From positions 1-32,047 of IMG/VR virus record IMGVR_UViG_3300047470_000373: a DNA stretch of 32,047 bases, one strand, 5' to 3'. Below the pieces are notes generated by a model. It made no database searches. It saw only the letters and a program-made list of their open reading frames with translations, and was not told the DNA's origin. This document shows, one piece after another, positions 28,590 to 32,047 of the stretch. This DNA comes from a virus. A program made the translations under genes and the position numbers. Numbering within the stretch: position 1 is the stretch's first letter; each line of letters begins with the position of its first letter.

Positions 28590-28745
28590 CCCCAAACCCC
28601 CCAAGGTCAAAGCGAGTTGACCGGGGGAGCGTCGCCGGAAAGCAGGCCTCCGGCAAGCGCGGCGGCGAGGCTGTGAGCGGACTCACCGGAGGCGCGCAAC
28701 AGGGGCCCCAGCTGACCCACGCGAGACCCTCGGGTAGTGGTGCGG

Positions 28746-28919
28746 TTACTCGTTCGGCACGCCCGGTTCCGGCAGCTCTGCCCACACCTGCGCGGCAATC
28801 AGATCCGCCTCGTCCTGCGACAAGCCGGCCGCCACCGCGATCACGCCGCGGCTGCCGTCGGGGAACGTGACCGTGCGCATCTCGGTGTTCAGCGGGCCCG
28901 GAGTTGGTTCAGTCGTCAT
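28746..28919 (-). CDS. Small hypothetical protein (57 aa)
   Basis: GAGGGG lies 5 nt before the ATG at 28919. The sequence reads as two strands (MRTVTFPDGSRGVIAV) and a helix (LSQDEADLIAAQVWAEL). Similar short proteins occur in actinophages from memory, with no known role. The 156-bp gap between it and the membrane-protein gene holds a short GC hairpin (GCCGGA/TCCGGC near 28640) and no gene that I can support. Confidence 0.6.
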   Translation of the reverse strand: MTTEPTPGPLNTEMRTVTFPDGSRGVIAVAAGLSQDEADLIAAQVWAELPEPGVPNE

Positions 28920-29008
28920 GGCATCCCCTCGTGGATCGACTCCAGGACACCGTAAAGCGCCCCCGACCGTCAGGCCGAGGGCGCTCACTCGAATGGTCTA
29001 CAAGCCCG

Positions 29009-29158
29009 TCAGACGGCAGGCTGGCCGCTCCCGGGGCACATCTCGCGGCTGCCCTGCGCCTGATGCTGGGCTGTCGGCTGGCCCGGCTCCGCGCTGCCGT
29101 AGGCGCCACAGACGGGGCATGCGGCCGAGCACTGGACGGGATCGACGTGGTTGCGCAT
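29009..29158 (-). CDS. Tiny zinc-finger-like protein (49 aa)
   Basis: AAGGAG lies 7 nt before the ATG at 29158. The protein has CSAACPVCGAYG and a late MCPGSGQ motif; the pair CPVCG ... CPGSGQ is, from memory, a recurring zinc-knuckle pattern in small Streptomyces proteins. Its small size could hide it from automatic annotation. Function unknown. Confidence 0.62.
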   Translation of the reverse strand: MRNHVDPVQCSAACPVCGAYGSAEPGQPTAQHQAQGSREMCPGSGQPAV

Positions 29159-29234
29159 TGGGGTTCTCCTTCGCTGGACGGAGGTACCTCGTGCGCAACC
29201 CACCGTGCGGCAGCCAGCTGGCCGCGGAAAGGGC

Positions 29235-29624
29235 TCAGATCAGGCGCACGAAGGCGCGTTCCCCGTTGTGGAAGTGCACCGTCACCCCGGGCTCGCCCGC
29301 TTTCTTGCGCGTCGACCACGCCTCAAGCCGCTCCGTGTCCGCAGGCTCCGCAGCACCGATCACGCCGGCCAGCCAGGCATCCGGTGCGCCAGTGGCCGGC
29401 GCCGTTGTGTAGGCGGGCGGGCCAGCGTTCACCGGCGCCGTCGGAGTGGCGTGCTTTGCGCCGTCCGCCAGCTGGCCGATGACCTGCCAGCGCACCTCTT
29501 TGCCAGCCACTGCGGCGGCCAGGGCGTAAGGATGCTTGCCGCCCTCCAGCACCTCCACACGCTGCACGTCGGAACTGTTCTTCAGCAGGTCAACTAGGTA
29601 GTCGCGGAAATCCTGGGGTCGCAT
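29235..29624 (-). CDS. Unknown protein (129 aa)
   Basis: An AAGGACC ribosome site precedes the ATG at 29624. Residues 1-60 contain RPQDFRDYLVDLLKNSSDVQ, then strands and a helix; the middle is an alanine- and proline-rich linker. The end, VTVHFHNGERAFVRLI, is a likely beta hairpin. No family recognised. It is on the leftward strand between the NUDIX gene and the small zinc-finger gene. Confidence 0.65.
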   Translation of the reverse strand: MRPQDFRDYLVDLLKNSSDVQRVEVLEGGKHPYALAAAVAGKEVRWQVIGQLADGAKHATPTAPVNAGPPAYTTAPATGAPDAWLAGVIGAAEPADTERLEAWSTRKKAGEPGVTVHFHNGERAFVRLI

Positions 29625-29659
29625 CGGGAGGGGTCCTTTCGGTGGCGGCGTGCGCCAGT

Positions 29660-29722
29660 TTATGGGTGAGCGGACAGGCGGGAGACAGAAGGGCAGGTGG
29701 TGCAGGCGAGGCGGAGTCTCAT
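29660..29722 (-). CDS. Possible 20-residue ORF coupled to the NUDIX gene
   Basis: The ATG at 29722 overlaps the NUDIX stop (ATGA), the coupling used throughout the window. It reads 20 residues with CTTC in the middle, ending at TAA 29660-29662. It is too short to judge by composition. The overlap is its only support. Confidence 0.22.
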   Translation of the reverse strand: MRLRLACTTCPSVSRLSAHP

Positions 29723-30111
29723 GGGGGCAAGACTCCTTCGAGATAGGCCTGCACCGGTGGGTAGATGCCGCCCGGAATCAACTCCCGAAGCTCGCTGAGG
29801 CCGACCCAACGCACCTCAGCAACCTCGCGCGGCGAGGCTGCATGAGCGGTGCCGGAGACCAGTCGGCAGGTGACGTAGACGACGCGCAGGCCCGTCGCCG
29901 GATGCATGCGCTCACCCAGCAGCTGGAGCGGGGCCACGGTGACGCCCGCCTCTTCCAGGGCCTCGCGGACCGCGGCGGTCGACGGAGACTCGGCGGGGTC
30001 GACCTTGCCCGACGGGAACGTCCAGGAGAGGGAGGCCTCCGGGGTGGCGCGGCGGATGAGGAGGACGCGGGCGGCGTGAGTGATGACCGCGGCGGCGATC
30101 GTGGTGGTCAT
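29719..30111 (-). CDS. NUDIX hydrolase
   Basis: The 130-residue protein contains the full Nudix box, GKVDPAESPSTAAVREALEE followed by AGV, with the metal-binding REALEE core near residues 49-54. An N-terminal TIAAAVITHAARVLLIRRA strand-turn-strand and a late EVRWVGLSELREL segment are also typical. Such enzymes hydrolyse nucleoside diphosphate derivatives, such as damaged dNTPs or NAD-type compounds; the substrate cannot be read from the sequence. GGGAGGA precedes the ATG. The 157-bp region upstream contains AT-rich patches (TAATAC and TATAAG on the minus strand) that may hold its promoter. Confidence 0.88.
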   Translation of the reverse strand: MTTTIAAAVITHAARVLLIRRATPEASLSWTFPSGKVDPAESPSTAAVREALEEAGVTVAPLQLLGERMHPATGLRVVYVTCRLVSGTAHAASPREVAEVRWVGLSELRELIPGGIYPPVQAYLEGVLPP

Positions 30112-30268
30112 TTTCCTCCCCTCCTGCCCGCCTCGCGCGCACGCGCACGCACTAAGGCCGGGCCTGCGGCCCCGCGTATTTTGCTGACGCGGAAGCGGGA
30201 GTGTTTTACCTGCCGTATTAGGTCACCCGTCTTATAGAAGACCCGCCGGTCACGAGCCCCCTCAGTCG

Positions 30269-30661
30269 TCAGTCCACCCACTGGCCAACCCCTCCGTGGG
30301 TGCCATCCTGGTTATGTCCGTTTTGGGGCAGGCCGTAGAAGGCGAGCGTCGTTATGAATCCGCCGGCCCCTGGTTGCCCCTTGGGGATCCGCGAACGAGT
30401 CCGAATCAGGTAGCCGAACTTCTCCAACTCGGTGAACGCGGCGTGGATGGAGCGCCGGCTTTCCGCACCCGGGCCGCGCTCCCGCTTGCCCTGGGCGGCC
30501 ATCTCGTCCGCCGTGGCCTGCCACCCCGGCGGCCGGGCCATGATCTCGGTGAGCAACTGGCGGGCCAGTCGCGTCAGCCGCCCGTCGAAAACGGTCTCGT
30601 TGGCCATCTGCACGAAGTTCTTCGTCAGCTTCGGCCGGTGCACCACCATCACCACTCGCAT
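30269..30661 (-). CDS. Winged-helix protein resembling replication-type HTH (130 aa)
   Basis: After a basic start (VVHRPKLTKNF), the protein has FDGRLTRLARQLLTEIMARP, a W-containing turn, ESRRSIHAAFTELEKFGYLI and a basic wing (RTRSRIPKGQ). This is the helix pattern of phage and actinobacterial winged-helix proteins related to replisome organisers. The ATG at 30661 has no well-spaced ribosome site; a second ATG at 30649 is possible. Its neighbour at 30793 shares the same layout, so the two may be paralogues. Confidence 0.7.
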   Translation of the reverse strand: MRVVMVVHRPKLTKNFVQMANETVFDGRLTRLARQLLTEIMARPPGWQATADEMAAQGKRERGPGAESRRSIHAAFTELEKFGYLIRTRSRIPKGQPGAGGFITTLAFYGLPQNGHNQDGTHGGVGQWVD

Positions 30662-30745
30662 GCCCCTATCTGGCAGGCGCGAGCGCGGGTCGGTACAGTC
30701 AACGTGAACTCCTCAGGTTGTGCGGGCAGTCACCCGCCGATCGAG

Positions 30746-30779
30746 ACGGCCGGGCGGGACGCCACATCCCACCGGCCGT
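30746..30779 (-). terminator. Hairpin after the 30793 gene
   Basis: ACGGCCGG (30746-30753) pairs with CCGGCCGT (30772-30779), and inner GGG/CCC pairs extend the stem with one bulge. It lies 13 bp past the leftward stop at 30793. It has no U-tract. Confidence 0.5.
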
Positions 30780-30792
30780 TGCTGCGTCCGGG

Positions 30793-31101
30793 TCAGCCCT
30801 CGGACAGGTATCCATGCTCTTCGAGCTCGGCGATCCAGCCACGAATCTCGTCGACGTCTTCGCTGGGGTGCAGCTCCGCCAGGCCCTCCGCGTCGATGTC
30901 CCACGAACCGCCGTGCGCCAGGATCTCTACGAGCAGGCCGCGTGCGCCCAGACTCAACCGATAATCCTGGATCCATTCGACCGGCACGGCCGTGTGCCCT
31001 TCCGGCACCTGGTCCGGACTGTCGACGATCGGCAGCCGGTTGACGGCGCGGATCGGCGCGTTCCAAGGGAAGTCGTCGTCTTCGTCCGCCGGCCCGCTCA
31101 C
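30793..31101 (-). CDS. Winged-helix protein, short form (102 aa)
   Basis: The GTG at 31101 overlaps the stop of the MUG113-like gene (GTGA), which fixes the start. An acidic N-terminus precedes the core YRLSLGARGLLVEILAHGGS, a tryptophan and then IRGWIAELEEHGYL. The order of L-ARxLL-EI, W, and ELE-x-x-GYL matches the protein at 30269, but this copy ends right after GYLSEG and lacks the basic wing. It may have lost DNA binding or act as a partner. Confidence 0.68.
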   Translation of the reverse strand: MSGPADEDDDFPWNAPIRAVNRLPIVDSPDQVPEGHTAVPVEWIQDYRLSLGARGLLVEILAHGGSWDIDAEGLAELHPSEDVDEIRGWIAELEEHGYLSEG

Positions 31102-31634
31102 TCGGGCACCCGGCTGCGTGAGACCTCGATCTCCCCGACGGCCGCCTTCACGACGTCGACCGGATCGCCGAGGGGCGTCAGATCGAACCACTCGCCACGT
31201 ACCCGGTAAGCGGCGAAGTGGACGTGCAGGTCATTCTCGTAATTCCCGGCCACGGACCACAGCAAGTGCAGGCTCATCGGCTGGCCCGTCTGAAGCTCCT
31301 TCAGTCGGCGCATCGGATCCTTCGCAATTCCGATCTTCACCAGATGCGTGCCATCCGCCGCCACTAGATAGGTGTGCGATGTGACGCTGGGCGCCATCCG
31401 CTTCGGCGGCTGAGGAGGTGCGGCGACGGGTCCGGCCTGCTCAGGCGCCGGCTGCGCGTCGTCCGGATACGGAATTCCTTCGCGTGCGTAAGCCCGCCGT
31501 CGGAATTCCTCGGTCATCGGCTTGCGGACCTTCGACCAGTCGGCCCGGGACCATAGCCATTGCTCCTTGAACCACCAGGCCGCTCGATCGAGCGTGTCTT
31601 TGAATTCGGGTACGACTTCCAGATGATTGGTCAA
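31098..31634 (-). CDS. MUG113/T5orf172-type (GIY-YIG-like) protein
   Basis: The C-terminal domain has HTYLVAADGTHLVKIGIAKD and a following PMRRLKELQTGQP, the two-strand signature of the T5orf172/MUG113 branch of the GIY-YIG superfamily, and ends with RGEWFDLTP. The N-terminal 85 residues are a helical, tryptophan-rich region (AAWWFKEQWLWSRADW) and a proline linker. The TTG at 31634 is chosen because AAGGA lies 6 nt upstream. The gene is coupled by GTGA to the short winged-helix gene, suggesting a joint function. Nuclease activity is unproven in this branch. Confidence 0.75.
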   Translation of the reverse strand: MTNHLEVVPEFKDTLDRAAWWFKEQWLWSRADWSKVRKPMTEEFRRRAYAREGIPYPDDAQPAPEQAGPVAAPPQPPKRMAPSVTSHTYLVAADGTHLVKIGIAKDPMRRLKELQTGQPMSLHLLWSVAGNYENDLHVHFAAYRVRGEWFDLTPLGDPVDVVKAAVGEIEVSRSRVPE

Positions 31635-31668
31635 TGCGAGTCCTTCGCGTGAGATGGGATGATCGTGC

Positions 31669-31707
31669 ACGCCGGGCCTGCTCACTTCGTCTGAGCAGGC
31701 CCGGCGT
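31669..31707. terminator. Perfect 15-bp stem-loop between leftward genes
   Basis: ACGCCGGGCCTGCTC (31669-31683) is exactly complementary to GAGCAGGCCCGGCGT (31693-31707) around a 9-nt loop. It separates the partial gene on the right from the MUG113-like gene. It has no U-tract; a terminator or attenuator in the leftward direction is likely. Confidence 0.55.
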
Positions 31708-31736
31708 CTCGACTGTACGGTTCGGGACCGACTGTG

Positions 31737-32047
31737 CTAGGCGTTCGCCCGAGTCCGGTATTCGGTCCGGATCTCGACGAGGCGCTGATGCGTCTCCCGC
31801 ATCTGCTCCAGCCGATCGGTGAGAGAGTTGATGACGGTCTCCAGACCGTCCGGGTCGAGCCCGTCGATGAAGTGATCGTCGACCAACTCGACTACGGCGT
31901 AAGGCAGTCGTTGCGCGATCGTCGGCGACCACGGCTCCACCTTGATGATGGTGGACAGGACGCGAAACTCCTCGGGTCGACCGTTCGTGTTGACCGGGAG
32001 CGTCATCTCGTCCGGGGTTGTCCAGCACCAGACGTCCTCAGGGAAGA
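31737..32047 (-). CDS. Hypothetical protein, probably cut by the right window edge
   Basis: The ORF ends at TAG 31737-31739 and stays open to the right edge with G/C-rich third positions (reading PEDVWCWTTPDE just before an internal ATG at 32006), so the true start probably lies outside. If translation starts at 32006 the product has 89 residues. The C-terminal half contains a coiled coil (LETVINSLTDRLEQMRETHQ). No family recognised. Confidence 0.6.
   Translation of the reverse strand, partial: FPEDVWCWTTPDEMTLPVNTNGRPEEFRVLSTIIKVEPWSPTIAQRLPYAVVELVDDHFIDGLDPDGLETVINSLTDRLEQMRETHQRLVEIRTEYRTRANA

Noticed and set aside
30226-30244. Palindrome GTCTT-ATAG-AAGAC upstream of the NUDIX gene
   Set aside because: Only five base pairs per arm; it could be chance, and it fits neither a promoter nor a known operator convincingly.
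1-32047. tRNA genes near Thg1 or the integrase
   Set aside because: No cloverleaf with a GTTCGA-type T-loop was found outside coding sequence.

Overview
The window is very G+C-rich, strongly biased to G/C at third codon positions, and packed with short genes joined by ATGA or GTGA overlaps. Gene content and order look like the integration, immunity, early and replication region of a temperate actinophage, or a prophage of a Streptomyces-like host. That host assignment is inference from composition and protein style, since no host gene, tRNA or attachment site is recognisable. No virion structural or packaging gene is visible.

Layout. Positions 1-1987 run leftward: a tyrosine integrase cut by the left edge, a protein made of two tandem 73-residue repeats, and an XRE-type repressor candidate. 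A 246-bp divergent control region with inverted operator-like repeats (2085-2183) and a TATGAT -10 box separates these from a rightward early block. That block opens with a Cro-like protein, an excisionase-like protein and a T5orf172 (GIY-YIG-like) protein, then many small unknown genes (3650-7781). It continues with a RecE/DUF3799-type nuclease, an HNH-AP2 homing-type endonuclease and a Sak4-like ATPase (8134-10276). Next come an ASCH protein, three tiny membrane proteins, a three-HTH protein and a C5 cytosine methyltransferase ending at 15129. A small leftward HTH gene and an endonuclease VII-like gene with its own promoter interrupt the block at 15257-16109. The replication module follows (16190-19180): an initiator with an internal iteron array and an AT-rich stretch, a DnaC-like loader and a DnaB-like helicase. 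A long tail of accessory genes (19180-28221), many with zinc-binding cysteine pairs, ends with a Thg1-type tRNA-His guanylyltransferase and a strong intrinsic terminator (28230-28260). From 28269 to the right edge everything is leftward: a zinc-ribbon membrane protein, small proteins, a NUDIX hydrolase, two related winged-helix proteins, a MUG113/T5orf172 protein and a gene that seems to run off the right edge.

How it fits together. The divergent repressor/Cro-like pair probably sets the lysogeny switch, and Int with the Xis-like protein moves the element. The RecE-like nuclease and Sak4-like ATPase form a recombination pair. The initiator, loader and helicase resemble the lambda O-P arrangement, including an origin inside the initiator gene. 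The methyltransferase may protect the DNA, and endonuclease VII would resolve branched DNA. The most notable observations are the iteron origin read in two reading frames, the viral-type Thg1 gene, a reading-frame switch near 6970 and the perfect tandem duplication at 950-1399.
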